Part shown: one piece after another, positions 55,128 to 64,000 of the stretch
Layout of the letters: each line of letters begins with the position of its first letter
Position numbering within the stretch: position 1 is the stretch's first letter
Source: Shewanella glacialipiscicola
Lineage (GTDB): Bacteria; Pseudomonadota; Gammaproteobacteria; Enterobacterales; Shewanellaceae
Assembly (NCBI RefSeq): GCF_023283485.1
Contig: NZ_JAKILU010000022.1
Location: 1 to 64,000, forward strand
DNA: 64,000 bases
Reading direction: 5' to 3'
The notes under the pieces: model-generated
What the model saw: only the letters and a program-made list of their open reading frames with translations
Told to the model about the DNA's origin: nothing
Database searches by the model: none
Position numbers and translations under genes: made by a program

Positions 55128-56996
55128 ATGACCATGTTGTTAACTAAACGTTTTTTGCCTTATTTTGTCACGCAGAGTCTGGGGGCCTTAAACGATAATT
55201 TCTATAAAAATATTTTATTGTTATTTGTGACCTTTAGCCAAGTGCAGGATTTGCCTATAAGTGTCGATCTATTTGTTAATTTAGCAGCTGGGTTATTCAT
55301 TTTACCGTTTTTTCTATTTTCGGCTCATGCGGGAGTGGTCGCCGATAATATGGATAAGGCCAAGCTTATCCGCCGATTAAAATTACTCGAAGTTATCATC
55401 ATGTTCAGTGCCGCTATCGCAATCTTGAACGGAAATTACATGATGATGTTATTACTGTTGTTTTTAACCGGTAGTCAGTCAGCCTACTTTGGTCCGGTTA
55501 AATATTCCTTATTACCTCAAGCGTTACAAGAGGACGAGTTAGTCTCAGGCAATGCATGGGTTGAGATGGGCACCTTTCTGTCAATTTTAATCGGCACCTT
55601 GAGCGCCGGCATACTCATTTTTGAAGAAAATGGCACGCAGTGGTCGGCCATAATTGTTGCTACATTGGCATTGGTGGGGTATTTGGCCAGCCGTGCTATT
55701 CCTGCATTGCCCCCGCAAGGCACCATCGAAAAAATTCGTTTCAGACCATTATCAGGTACTTGGCGCAGTATTCAAAAAGTCCGCCAAACACCATCAATCT
55801 GGATGGCGATTATTGCAATTAGTTGGTTTTGGTTTTTAGGTGCCACTTATCTGACGCAGTTTCCCAATTTTACTAAGCTGCATTTGCACTCTGGTGCCGC
55901 TGTAGTGTCGTTACTATTAGGACTGTTTTCAATCGGAATTGCTGTTGGTTCATTTGTTTGCGAGCGATTCTCTTACGGTCATGTTGAACTAGGTTTATTA
56001 CCATTTGGCGCACTTGGGTTGACCATTTTTGGCATTGACTTGTTGTGGGCCATTCCGCCAGTACCTGTTGATGTCAGTGTTGTTTACGGCGTTAAAACTT
56101 TTATTAGCCAGTCGCAGCATTTTAGAGTCATGCTAGATTTCTTTATGATTGGCGTTAGTGGCGGCCTATTTATCGTGCCTTTGTATGCTTTTATACAATC
56201 GCGCTCAGCTAAGGGAGAGTGTGCTCAAGCTATTGCGGCAAATAACATTATGAATGCCTTATTTATGGTGGCTTCCGCACTGTTATCTATGTTGTTGCTC
56301 GGTGTTGCGGGCTGGACTATCCCACAGCTATTCCTGCTGCTTGCCGTGATGAACTTCGGGATGATTCTTTACGTTTATTCGCAAGTGCCCGAATTTACCT
56401 TGCGCTTTATCAGTTATTTGCTGAGCCATGTTATGTATCGCGTGACAGTAATCGGCCGCGAAAAAATCCCTAAGCAGGGGGCTGGCATCATAGTTTGTAA
56501 CCACGTGAGTGATGTGGACGCATTGATTATTATGGGGGCGTCAATACGGCCAATTCGCTTTGTGATGGATAAATCCGTGAGCGAGCGGCCTCTTCTTAAA
56601 TCTGTATTTTGTCACGCAGGTGTGATCCCTATCTGTTCACCTAAACAGAGTGAAACAAGCTATAACCAGGCCTTTGAGCTAATTCATGAGGCGTTATTCA
56701 ATAACGAGTTGGTGTGTATTTTCCCTGAGGGACGAGTTACATCAGACGGTACATTGGGTGAGTTTTATGTGGATATCGATAAAATCTTAGCTAGAGATTC
56801 GGTGCCAGTGATCCCTATGGCACTTGACGGGTTGTGGGGTTCTTATTTTAGTCACAAAGATGGGCTGGCATTAACGACAATACCCATACGATTTCGCTCA
56901 AGGGTATCGGTGACTCTCGCAGAGGCTATTGATGGCCATGTAGCAAATAAGGATTCGCTAAGAGTTAAAATTGCGAGCCTGCTGGGTAAGCGATAA
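55128..56996 (+). CDS. MFS transporter-acyltransferase fusion (LplT/PlsC-like)
   Basis: A 622-residue protein. The N-terminal MFS domain (about 1-410, ten to twelve transmembrane segments) begins RFLPYFVTQSLGALNDNFYKN, the LplT lysophospholipid flippase signature. The C-terminal PlsC acyltransferase domain (about 430-622) has NHVSDVDA (NHx4D catalytic motif) and FPEGR. In E. coli, LplT is separate and Aas carries acyltransferase plus acyl-ACP synthetase. Here the synthetase is absent from this ORF. It probably imports and re-acylates lysophospholipids; the acyl donor is open. Confidence 0.88.
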   Translation: MTMLLTKRFLPYFVTQSLGALNDNFYKNILLLFVTFSQVQDLPISVDLFVNLAAGLFILPFFLFSAHAGVVADNMDKAKLIRRLKLLEVIIMFSAAIAILNGNYMMMLLLLFLTGSQSAYFGPVKYSLLPQALQEDELVSGNAWVEMGTFLSILIGTLSAGILIFEENGTQWSAIIVATLALVGYLASRAIPALPPQGTIEKIRFRPLSGTWRSIQKVRQTPSIWMAIIAISWFWFLGATYLTQFPNFTKLHLHSGAAVVSLLLGLFSIGIAVGSFVCERFSYGHVELGLLPFGALGLTIFGIDLLWAIPPVPVDVSVVYGVKTFISQSQHFRVMLDFFMIGVSGGLFIVPLYAFIQSRSAKGECAQAIAANNIMNALFMVASALLSMLLLGVAGWTIPQLFLLLAVMNFGMILYVYSQVPEFTLRFISYLLSHVMYRVTVIGREKIPKQGAGIIVCNHVSDVDALIIMGASIRPIRFVMDKSVSERPLLKSVFCHAGVIPICSPKQSETSYNQAFELIHEALFNNELVCIFPEGRVTSDGTLGEFYVDIDKILARDSVPVIPMALDGLWGSYFSHKDGLALTTIPIRFRSRVSVTLAEAIDGHVANKDSLRVKIASLLGKR

Positions 56997-57022
56997 CCCG
57001 TTAGATTCAATATCAATAAAGA

Positions 57023-57053
57023 CATCACCGCGGATCTTACCCTCGCGGTGATG
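57023..57053. terminator. Hairpin between convergent genes
   Basis: CATCACCGCG and CGCGGTGATG with an 11-base loop, 26 bases after the MFS-PlsC stop. No clear U tract. Confidence 0.6.
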
Positions 57054-57095
57054 GCTCTAAAGATGGCTATTGTGGAGGATTATTACTGTTGAAGA

Positions 57096-58211
57096 TTATG
57101 ATTGAGGCTGATAGCTATCTAACCATTCGTGCACGGCTTGATGCGAGCCTTTAAAGAGCACCCGTTCGGACTTTTTCTGTAATTGGTACTGATACATAGG
57201 ATCGTAATATTTATGCAGCAATAGGTTTATCCAGCTGAAATGCAGGGAAGTCTCATTAGTGCTGATCTGTTGATCTAAGGCCTGTTGAATTAAATCTTGC
57301 AGCTCTTGATGCTGTTTACCGCCTAAACGCTTACTAATACTGCCTAATCCTTGCAACAAATATTCGCTAAAAGCGGTAAAGCCCGCTTCAGGACCAAAGC
57401 GTTCACAAAATCCGCTATGCATTTTATGTACGTACTCATTACGCAAGCGCTCTAGCCTAGCATCATCAGTTTCTTCTAATACGATGACACTCGCGGTTTG
57501 CATGGCATTATAAAACGTTTGTGGTAATGCTGAACGACCAATAAGAAAACTTTCATCCTCAAGTAATAAATAGTCTACAGCACTGCTTTGATGTTGCAGT
57601 AAGGCGATAGCGAGTTGGTTTTCAAAGTTAATTTGCGTTGGTTGAGGGTCAATGTTCTTACCAAAACTTGAGCCCCTATGGTTGGCTATTCCTTCAAGAT
57701 CAACCGCTTCTTTACGCAGTAGTAAAAAATCGGTTTTACCGCTGCCCGTCATCCCGCTCAAACTTAAAAAGGGCAGTTGTGCTGGCGTTGTTTCAATCAC
57801 CCCCATTAAATACTGGCGCATGGCTTTATAGCCGCCCTGAATATAGGGCACCTCTAAGCCAGCTTCTTTGAGCCATTGTTGCGTCAGTTGCGAGCGTAGG
57901 CCACCACGAAAGCAATAAAGGTAAGCATTAGGGTTGGCTTTAAAATAGCTTATCCAAGCCTCAACTCTTTGTTGCTTGATTGAGCTATTCACCAGCGAAT
58001 GGCCGAGTTCAATTGCAGCTTGCTGACCTAATTGCTTATAACAAGTGCCGACACTTTCTCTTTCGTCATCAAGCATCAACGGTAAATTAGTCGAGTTGGG
58101 AAAAGCGCCTCGCGCAAATTCGATAGGCGCCCTCGCATCCATGATGGGATGTTGATTTAGAAAAATCTCTCGATATTGATCAGCGGTAATAATAGGACTA
58201 GGTATCAACAC
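57096..58211 (-). CDS. selU: tRNA 2-selenouridine synthase
   Basis: Replaces sulfur by selenium in the wobble uridine of certain tRNAs (MnmH/YbbB). The protein has 371 residues. The rhodanese domain with active Cys in [12 protein letters not shown] comes first, and the P-loop domain with [14 protein letters not shown] follows (about 152-165). Start overlaps the selD end by seven bases, so the two are translated together. SelD supplies selenophosphate, which fits. Confidence 0.95.
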   Translation of the reverse strand: MLIPSPIITADQYREIFLNQHPIMDARAPIEFARGAFPNSTNLPLMLDDERESVGTCYKQLGQQAAIELGHSLVNSSIKQQRVEAWISYFKANPNAYLYCFRGGLRSQLTQQWLKEAGLEVPYIQGGYKAMRQYLMGVIETTPAQLPFLSLSGMTGSGKTDFLLLRKEAVDLEGIANHRGSSFGKNIDPQPTQINFENQLAIALLQHQSSAVDYLLLEDESFLIGRSALPQTFYNAMQTASVIVLEETDDARLERLRNEYVHKMHSGFCERFGPEAGFTAFSEYLLQGLGSISKRLGGKQHQELQDLIQQALDQQISTNETSLHFSWINLLLHKYYDPMYQYQLQKKSERVLFKGSHQAVHEWLDSYQPQS

Positions 58212-59263
58212 AACACCACGCTAGCTTGAGTCGTGGGTGTTTCAAGCGTTCCAATGCAAATTGGCGCTATTTGGTGTGCCTCGAGCAGGGCAATAAGTTC
58301 GGCTTCGGCATCGCTAGAGACGGCAACTAATAGACCTCCGCTGGTTTGCGGATCGCACAAAATCGCTTTTTGATGTTCGTTCAGTTCGGGTAGGTGTTCC
58401 CCATAACTATCGTAATTGCGGTGGGTGCCGCCAGGAACACAGCCTAAGGCTAAATAATCTAAAGCGCGTGGCAGTAATGGAACAGTGTCAAATTTAAGTT
58501 TTGCCGTTAGTTTGGCGCCTTGGCACATTTCGAGTAAATGCCCAGCCAATCCAAAGCCTGTGACGTCAGTCAGCGCATTTACGCCGCCGATTTTGGCAAT
58601 TTTTGTGCCGATAGTATTGAGCTGGCACATCGCATTGACTGCAATGAGGCTATCTTCATCTTTGAGTTTTTTTTGTTTTTGCGCCGTAGTGAGAATACCA
58701 ATACCGATAGGTTTAGTAAGATATAAGCGATCGCCCGCCTTGGCGGTATCATTTTGCTTTAAATCACTTAATGCAATTTGGCCAGTCACCGCGAGACCAA
58801 AAATCGGTTCAGGTGCATCGATACTGTGGCCACCGGCTAACATAATCCCTGCTTCCATACAGGCTTGACGTCCACCATCTACCACTTGTTGAGCTATCTC
58901 GGCTGGCAGTTTATTAATTGGCCAACCTAAAATTGCAATCGCCATAATTGGCGTGCCGCCCATGGCATAAATATCACTGATAGCATTAGTCGCTGCAATG
59001 CGGCCGAAGGTAAAGGGGTCATCGACAATGGGCATGAAAAAATCGGTAGTGCTGATGATACCCACGTCGTCGTTGAGTTTGTATACCGCAGCATCGTCGC
59101 GGCTCTGGTTACCCACGAGTAAATTTGGGTCTGTGAATACAGGAAGCTGCGAGGCAAGAATTGTGCTTAGTACTTTGGGTGAAATCTTACAACCGCAGCC
59201 TGCACCGTGACTGTATTCTGTGAGTTTTATCGTTTCGGAGAGAGTAACCGTGGGAGATGACAT
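58205..59263 (-). CDS. selD: Selenide, water dikinase (selenophosphate synthase)
   Basis: Makes selenophosphate from selenide and ATP. The 352-residue protein has catalytic Cys23 and Lys26 in [12 protein letters not shown], i.e. Cys rather than selenocysteine. ATP-binding Asp/Gly motifs include [13 protein letters not shown] and [18 protein letters not shown] at 59263 (MSSPTV) gives the usual N-terminus; the longer frame starts inside a hairpin at 59316-59339. Downstream selU uses its product. Lies 97 bases after the desaturase gene. Confidence 0.95.
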   Translation of the reverse strand: MSSPTVTLSETIKLTEYSHGAGCGCKISPKVLSTILASQLPVFTDPNLLVGNQSRDDAAVYKLNDDVGIISTTDFFMPIVDDPFTFGRIAATNAISDIYAMGGTPIMAIAILGWPINKLPAEIAQQVVDGGRQACMEAGIMLAGGHSIDAPEPIFGLAVTGQIALSDLKQNDTAKAGDRLYLTKPIGIGILTTAQKQKKLKDEDSLIAVNAMCQLNTIGTKIAKIGGVNALTDVTGFGLAGHLLEMCQGAKLTAKLKFDTVPLLPRALDYLALGCVPGGTHRNYDSYGEHLPELNEHQKAILCDPQTSGGLLVAVSSDAEAELIALLEAHQIAPICIGTLETPTTQASVVLC

Positions 59264-59360
59264 GAACTCAATATCCTGTATTAAAGTGATTGAGGCATCA
59301 TGATAATCCGATACGGCCACCATGCAAGGCGGCCGTTCGACTTTAGCGTAAAATTGTGGT

Positions 59361-60467
59361 TTAGCTATAACTTGCGGTAAGGCTTTGCCAGTTCTTTTTT
59401 TGAGTTAAAAAACGGGTTTTCAATTCAGCGACCTGTTGCAATAACTGCTTATCTACTAGTTGCTTGCGTTTCGCTTCCAATAAGACTTTTTGGGCCTGAT
59501 AGTATTCAATTAAGTGTTCTTTCATTAATTCATACTCAAATTGAATTTTATCAATAATCTCATCGGCATTAGGTAAGTGAACAACATTGTTTTTAGTGCG
59601 TAAAAGCTGCATCTGTAGCCGTGCACTTTCAATACGCTCTTGCGGGCTAGTACGTAAGTCTTTAGCTAAACCGGCCCATGATAAGGCTTTAATTAGCCAT
59701 TTAGTGGGGTCGTAATGCCACCATTTAATGCCATTGCGATAGTCATTTTCAAAGATGTGATGAAAATTATGGTAGCCCTCACCGTAGGTCAACATGGCGA
59801 TAAAACCATTGTCACGCGCAGTGTTTTTATTGGTATAAGGCTGGCTACCCCACACGTGCGCTAACGAGTTGATAAAGAATGTACAGTGATGCACCACCAC
59901 TAAACGCAGTAAACCCGCCATCAATAACATAGACAGCACGTCACCATTGAGCCAACCAAGCAGTGCAGGCAGTCCAATGTTCATCAGCAACACGAGTGCG
60001 AGGTAATGTTTGTGTTGCCACATGACAATACGGTCATTTTGCAGATCGCGCACATTTTGATAATCGTGATAGCGTTGCGACTGATACTCACGCAGCATCC
60101 AACCTATATGGCTGTACCAAAATCCCATTTTAGCTGAGTACGGATCTTTGTCGTTATCATCTACATGTTTGTGGTGGACTCTGTGATCAGATGCCCAGTG
60201 CAACGCACTGTTTTGTAATGCTAAAGCACCACCAAGTGCATAGATAAAGCGCACCGCAGGGTGAGCTTTATAGGCCTTATGCGACCAGAGTCTGTGATAA
60301 CCTGCGGTAATCGACAGACCACTGGCAAAGGCTAAAACAATAAACGCAATCCATTCACTGGCACCATAGCCGTGAACAATACCGCGCCATGGAACTAAAA
60401 TCACTGCACAGAGGAAAGTGATAGCAAACAGACAAACATTGAGCCAAATGATAGGGGGTTTTTTCAT
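59361..60467 (-). CDS. Membrane fatty acid desaturase
   Basis: A 368-residue acyl-CoA (delta-9 type) desaturase. The three histidine boxes are HRLWSH (about 57-62), HRVHHKH (about 94-100) and HNFHH in [10 protein letters not shown] (about 232). Transmembrane segments surround them, with a hydrophilic C-terminal tail rich in Gln/Lys/Leu. It probably introduces double bases-pair kinks (unsaturation) to keep membranes fluid in the cold. It is divergent from fabR with a FabR-like operator between them, which supports the role. Confidence 0.92.
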   Translation of the reverse strand: MKKPPIIWLNVCLFAITFLCAVILVPWRGIVHGYGASEWIAFIVLAFASGLSITAGYHRLWSHKAYKAHPAVRFIYALGGALALQNSALHWASDHRVHHKHVDDNDKDPYSAKMGFWYSHIGWMLREYQSQRYHDYQNVRDLQNDRIVMWQHKHYLALVLLMNIGLPALLGWLNGDVLSMLLMAGLLRLVVVHHCTFFINSLAHVWGSQPYTNKNTARDNGFIAMLTYGEGYHNFHHIFENDYRNGIKWWHYDPTKWLIKALSWAGLAKDLRTSPQERIESARLQMQLLRTKNNVVHLPNADEIIDKIQFEYELMKEHLIEYYQAQKVLLEAKRKQLVDKQLLQQVAELKTRFLTQKKNWQSLTASYS

Positions 60468-60492
60468 TATAGGTTTCCAAAATTCACTTTTG

Positions 60493-60510
60493 AGCGTACA
60501 TCTGTAAGCT
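60493..60510. promoter_or_regulatory. FabR-like operator
   Basis: AGCGTACATCTGTAAGCT closely resembles the E. coli FabR site AGCGTACACGTGTTAGCT. It lies 25 bases upstream of the desaturase start and about 100 bases upstream of fabR. Confidence 0.75.
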
Positions 60511-60611
60511 AATTTAACTTAGCTATATTGTTTGGTCAAGGACGATAGGGCTGTGTTTAATGCCTAAAAGCGGTATTATCGCGTTATTACATTCAGTTAG
60601 CGGATTTAATA

Positions 60612-61226
60612 ATGGGTATTCGAGCACAGCAAAAAGAGAAAACTCGCCGAGCGTTAGTCGATGCAGCCTTTAATCAGTTAAGTGCTGAGCGCAGTTTCTC
60701 AAGTTTAAGTTTGCGAGAAGTTGCCCGAGAAGCCAATATCGCTCCGACCTCCTTTTATCGCCATTTTAAAGATTTGAATGAACTCGGGCTGACTATGGTG
60801 GACGAGGGCGGATTAACGTTACGGCAGATGATGCGCAAAGGGCGACAGCGCGCCGAAGTTGGCGGCAGTGTTATCCGTATTTCTGTTGATACTTTTATGG
60901 AAGTACTGGATTCTAATCCAAACGTATTTCGTATTTTATTGCATGAACGCTCGGGGACTTCGGCGGCATTTCGTGCAGCAGTTGCCCGCGAAATTGAACA
61001 TTTTATTTCTGAGCTGGCTCATTATACCGAGGCAAAAGCCGGGCGGACCCCATTGCTCGCGCGTGCACAGGCCGAGGCTTTAGTGATTTTGGTTTTTAAC
61101 GCAGGCGCTGCCGCATTAGATATGAAGCGAGTCGATCGTAAAATACTGGCCGACCAGTTAGTCATGCAGCTGCGGATGGTTGCTAAAGGCGCTGAGGCTT
61201 TACAACATAAGGTAGAGCACCGCTAG
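60612..61226 (+). CDS. fabR: Unsaturated fatty acid regulator FabR (TetR family)
   Basis: A 204-residue TetR-type repressor. The N-terminal helix-turn-helix runs from about 10 to 55 ([12 protein letters not shown] through [17 protein letters not shown]). The C-terminal acyl-thioester binding domain includes [17 protein letters not shown]. FabR represses unsaturated fatty acid genes when bound to unsaturated acyl-CoA/ACP. The adjacent desaturase and matching operator make this the expected target. Confidence 0.93.
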   Translation: MGIRAQQKEKTRRALVDAAFNQLSAERSFSSLSLREVAREANIAPTSFYRHFKDLNELGLTMVDEGGLTLRQMMRKGRQRAEVGGSVIRISVDTFMEVLDSNPNVFRILLHERSGTSAAFRAAVAREIEHFISELAHYTEAKAGRTPLLARAQAEALVILVFNAGAAALDMKRVDRKILADQLVMQLRMVAKGAEALQHKVEHR

Positions 61227-61250
61227 TTTGGGTGGCAAACTTATTTGATA

Positions 61251-61281
61251 AAAACAAAGGAGCCTGGGCTCCTTTGTTTTT
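61251..61281. terminator. Bidirectional intrinsic terminator
   Basis: AAAACAAAGGAGC-CTGG-GCTCCTTTGTTTTT between fabR and the convergent trmA: strong stem with A and T tracts on the two sides. Confidence 0.93.
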
Positions 61282-61314
61282 ATGTCTATATTCTATTTAG
61301 TGTATTTAAAGTGG

Positions 61315-62412
61315 TTAACGACGCTCTAGCAATACACCCGTTTCCATGTGGTCCGTGTAGGGAAATTGATCAAACAAGGCAAAACGAGTGACTTTGTGGG
61401 TTTGGTTTAGCTGTTGCAGATTGTCTTTTAAGGTTTCAGGATTACAAGAAATATATAAAATGCGTTCGTAACCCTGCACTAATGCCAATGTATCAGGATC
61501 GATCCCTGCGCGTGGTGGGTCAACAAAAATGGTGTTGCAAACATAACTGTCAAGATCGATACCTTCTAGGCGTCTAAAGCTACGTTTCTTCGCCATAGCA
61601 TCGCTAAAATCTTCAGCTGACATACGAATAATCTGCAGATTTTCAATGCCATTTACTTCAATGTTGTATTGCGCCGCATCTACTGAAGGCTTAGCGAGTT
61701 CAGTGGCTAATACGCGATTAAAGTTTTGTGCCAGTGCGATAGAGAAATTGCCATTACCACAGTAAAGTTCTAGCAGATCCCCCTGACTATTTTGGGTCGC
61801 ATCAATAGCCCACTCCAGCATTTTTACGGAGACTTTTGCATTGGGCTGAGTAAAGCTGTTTTCGATTTGCTTATATAAGAACGTTTTGTCATTTACTTGT
61901 AATGACTCAACCACAAAGTCTTTATCTAAATCGATTTTTTGCTTACGGGCACGGCCGATAATGTTGACGTTAAATTGGCTGCTTAGCTTAGCTTTTAGTG
62001 CTGTTGCATTGGCACGCCATTGGTCATCAAGCTGTCTGTGATAAAGTAAGGATACTAACATCTCACCGCTCAAGGTCGACAAAAAATCCACTTGGAACAG
62101 CTTATGCCTTAAACTTGGATTCGGTTTTAGCTCGACGATTAATGCCGACATCATTTGGTTGATTAGCACGCTGGCTGGCAAGTATTGATCGCATCGCACC
62201 TTCTCATTCAATACTTTATCGAACATGTAATAGTATAAGTCGTCACCGTCATGCCACATGCGAAACTCGGCGCGCATACGGTAGTTAGCAGGCTCTGAGG
62301 CAAAAACTTCAACACTCGGTGTTTCAAATTGGGCAAAGGCTTGTTCTAGCTTGATACGCTTGCATTCTAATTGCGTATCATACGTCTGAGGATCCATGGC
62401 TGCTAAGTTCAT
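61315..62412 (-). CDS. trmA: tRNA (uracil-5-)-methyltransferase
   Basis: Makes m5U54 in the T-loop of tRNA. The 365-residue protein has the SAM-binding [16 protein letters not shown], the DPPRAGID motif, the catalytic nucleophile Cys in YISCNPETL, and the C-terminal [10 protein letters not shown] with the base Glu. ATG at 62412 ([15 protein letters not shown]) is the family start; the open frame runs 18 codons further. Divergent from murI. Confidence 0.95.
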   Translation of the reverse strand: MNLAAMDPQTYDTQLECKRIKLEQAFAQFETPSVEVFASEPANYRMRAEFRMWHDGDDLYYYMFDKVLNEKVRCDQYLPASVLINQMMSALIVELKPNPSLRHKLFQVDFLSTLSGEMLVSLLYHRQLDDQWRANATALKAKLSSQFNVNIIGRARKQKIDLDKDFVVESLQVNDKTFLYKQIENSFTQPNAKVSVKMLEWAIDATQNSQGDLLELYCGNGNFSIALAQNFNRVLATELAKPSVDAAQYNIEVNGIENLQIIRMSAEDFSDAMAKKRSFRRLEGIDLDSYVCNTIFVDPPRAGIDPDTLALVQGYERILYISCNPETLKDNLQQLNQTHKVTRFALFDQFPYTDHMETGVLLERR

Positions 62413-62634
62413 TGCTTGATTCACCGTTGCTGTAAATTGGGGCGCAAATATTATACTAGGTGACACGAATGTCCAGCATCTTGCTTTTGCGGTTTTCGCA
62501 AAGCTATGGGAAAATCCGCGCGCTTGAATGTGGTTCTATGGGGATTTGGCTGGATTTAATCAGTAAAGAAACCATAGAATCGTTAATGCTTCAATGTATA
62601 TAGTGTATTTGTTTATTCGAAACTGGAGATTCGC

Positions 62635-63453
62635 TTGTCGCGACCTATATTAGTGTTTGATTCTGGGATTGGTGGTTTATCTGTACTGGCTGAAATCCGC
62701 AAGAGCTTACCCCATAGCGATTATTGCTATCTTTTCGACAACGCTAGGTTGCCCTATGGAGAGTTAGAAGAGCAGGTATTAATCTCTGGTTGTGTAAAAT
62801 TAGTATGTGAACTCGTCGCCCGCACTAATGCAGCACTTGTCGTCGTTGCCTGCAATACCGCAAGCACAGTTGTGTTACCGGCATTACGTGCACATCTTAC
62901 TATCCCTGTTGTAGGTGTTGTTCCTGCCATTAAGCCTGCAGCCTTAATGTCTAAGAGTAAACGTATTGGACTTTTGGCCACACCAGGCACAGTTAAACGT
63001 CATTATACCCATGAACTTATCAGCCAATTTGCCGATAATTGCCATGTCGAACTGTTCGGCTGCTCTGAATTAGTCATGATGGCAGAGCAAAAAGTGGCGA
63101 CAGGGGTAATAGATATATCAAGGCTAGCAGAGTTACTGGTACCTATTGTTACTGCGAATTTGGATGTTCTGGTGTTGGGCTGTACTCATTTCCCGATGAT
63201 CAAAGCTGAATTACAGCAAGTACTGGGGGGGGGCGTAACGCTATTGGATTCTGGCGCCGCGATTGCAAAACGGGTCGTTACGCTTTTAACGCAACAAAAT
63301 CAAATTGTGGAAGAGCACAGATTCAGTGATGAGGTCGTTGGGCTGTCAGTAATGCAGGCGTTCTATACTAAAGCGGAAATCAGCGAAGGCTTGATAAGAA
63401 CATTAATTGATTGTGGCTTTTCAACTATCGAACGAATCACCACAACCAACTAA
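62635..63453 (+). CDS. murI: Glutamate racemase
   Basis: Interconverts L- and D-glutamate for peptidoglycan. The 272-residue protein has DSGIGGLSVL (about 9-18), the first catalytic Cys in VVACNTAST and the second in LGCTHFPMIK. TTG start at 62635 with GGAG eight bases upstream. A run of nine G (63225-63233) within the gene encodes Gly-Gly-Gly. Confidence 0.95.
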   Translation: MSRPILVFDSGIGGLSVLAEIRKSLPHSDYCYLFDNARLPYGELEEQVLISGCVKLVCELVARTNAALVVVACNTASTVVLPALRAHLTIPVVGVVPAIKPAALMSKSKRIGLLATPGTVKRHYTHELISQFADNCHVELFGCSELVMMAEQKVATGVIDISRLAELLVPIVTANLDVLVLGCTHFPMIKAELQQVLGGGVTLLDSGAAIAKRVVTLLTQQNQIVEEHRFSDEVVGLSVMQAFYTKAEISEGLIRTLIDCGFSTIERITTTN

Positions 63454-63489
63454 ACTTATAACGTCACATAAAACAGGTTAGCGGTAAGG

Positions 63490-63951
63490 CTATTCTTCAG
63501 AAATACGATCGGCAGCTTCTGAATCTTGTGTTTTTGCTTCTCTTACTTTTAAGGTTCTTTCTTGGAAACTATAGTCGTTCAGTTTAACCATGGCTTTCTG
63601 AGCGCCAGATTCTGACATCTCTACAAAACCAAAACCTTTACGGCGGCCAGTCTTACGATCTCTGACTAAACGCACAGAGTTAACCGGGCCAAACTCACCA
63701 AATAATACTTTTACTTCACCTTCATGAACACGATAAGGCAGATTACCTACATAGAGTGTCATAGTAGGACCAACATATTGTTCTTCTGTAGCATGAGATG
63801 ATGAAGTCTCAGGAACAAGTTTGAAAATAAGGCTAGTCACAATAACACCTGCAACAAAGGCAATATAAGCCGGCAGGGTAGGTGCGAACTGAAATAGCAC
63901 AAAGGCGCCAACAATGGCGACAATCAAAACAATAAGAAATGACTTTTGCAT
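63490..63951 (-). CDS. Membrane-anchored RRM RNA-binding protein
   Basis: A 153-residue protein with two closely spaced N-terminal transmembrane segments (about 4-22 and 26-46). A single RNA recognition motif follows (about 66-142), with RNP2 LYVGNL and RNP1 RKGFGFVEM, both carrying the aromatic residues that contact RNA. A short acidic tail ends the protein. Soluble RRM proteins are known in bacteria, but a membrane-tethered one is less usual. It would hold RNA at the inner membrane; target unknown. Monocistronic as far as visible. Confidence 0.88.
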   Translation of the reverse strand: MQKSFLIVLIVAIVGAFVLFQFAPTLPAYIAFVAGVIVTSLIFKLVPETSSSHATEEQYVGPTMTLYVGNLPYRVHEGEVKVLFGEFGPVNSVRLVRDRKTGRRKGFGFVEMSESGAQKAMVKLNDYSFQERTLKVREAKTQDSEAADRISEE

Positions 63952-64000
63952 AAGAATGCTCTCTGATGAATGGAAAATTGATAAATAACTGTTAACAGCA

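Noticed and set aside
58205..59263. Selenoprotein SelD with in-frame TGA and SECIS
   Set aside because: The catalytic position is an ordinary Cys codon, so no recoding is needed.

Overview
The window looks like a chromosomal segment of a Shewanella species, close to the S. oneidensis / S. putrefaciens / S. baltica group. This rests on gene content and protein style: a gspC-N type II secretion operon next to hslR-hslO-pckA, a TupABC plus molybdenum-cofactor operon beside a sigma-54 two-component pair, menF, selD-selU, a desaturase-fabR pair and trmA/murI. The species call is inference. No rRNA, tRNA, CRISPR array, transposase or phage gene was seen.

Layout. 1-4.2 kb is the edge of a surface-polysaccharide region: a 13-copy TATTATC repeat, a DUF707 protein, UDP-galactopyranose mutase, a CDP-glycerol-transferase-like protein and a WaaE-like glucosyltransferase. 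The first 2 kb are visibly AT-rich. 4.4-10.2 kb holds a YejM-like protein, coaD, a Wzi-family outer-membrane protein, mutM and a small membrane protein. 10.2-19.8 kb is a molybdenum/tungsten unit. Six minus-strand genes (tupA-tupB-tupC-mobA-mobB/moeA-moaA) face a plus-strand sigma-54 response regulator and histidine kinase. A near-consensus sigma-54 promoter lies in front of tupA.

19.8-27 kb contains a RyhB small RNA under a Fur-box promoter, a queuosine-precursor transporter behind a preQ1-I type riboswitch, and menF. It continues with a small exported protein with a split signal sequence, an orphan tandem ABC ATPase, an HD-GYP phosphodiesterase and a PqiA-like protein. 26.7-33.3 kb is a heavy-metal RND efflux operon divergent from a membrane-anchored LuxR-type regulator, with a large dyad between them. 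33.3-36.9 kb has a YeiH-type transporter, a stand-alone malate-synthase-G-like domain protein, and a divergent DUF3612 regulator.

37-40.1 kb carries pckA, hslO and hslR. 40.4-51.9 kb is a complete gspC-to-gspN operon. 52-57 kb has a YrfG-like phosphatase, nudE, cysQ, a GNAT protein and an MFS-acyltransferase fusion. 57-64 kb has selU-selD, a fatty acid desaturase with a FabR-like operator and fabR, trmA, murI and a membrane-anchored RRM protein.

The points most worth following are the isolated malate synthase G domain paired with its DUF3612 regulator, the sigma-54 wiring of the TupABC/cofactor operon, RyhB, and the membrane-bound regulator of the RND pump. Homology statements come from recognising motifs by eye; no database search was run.
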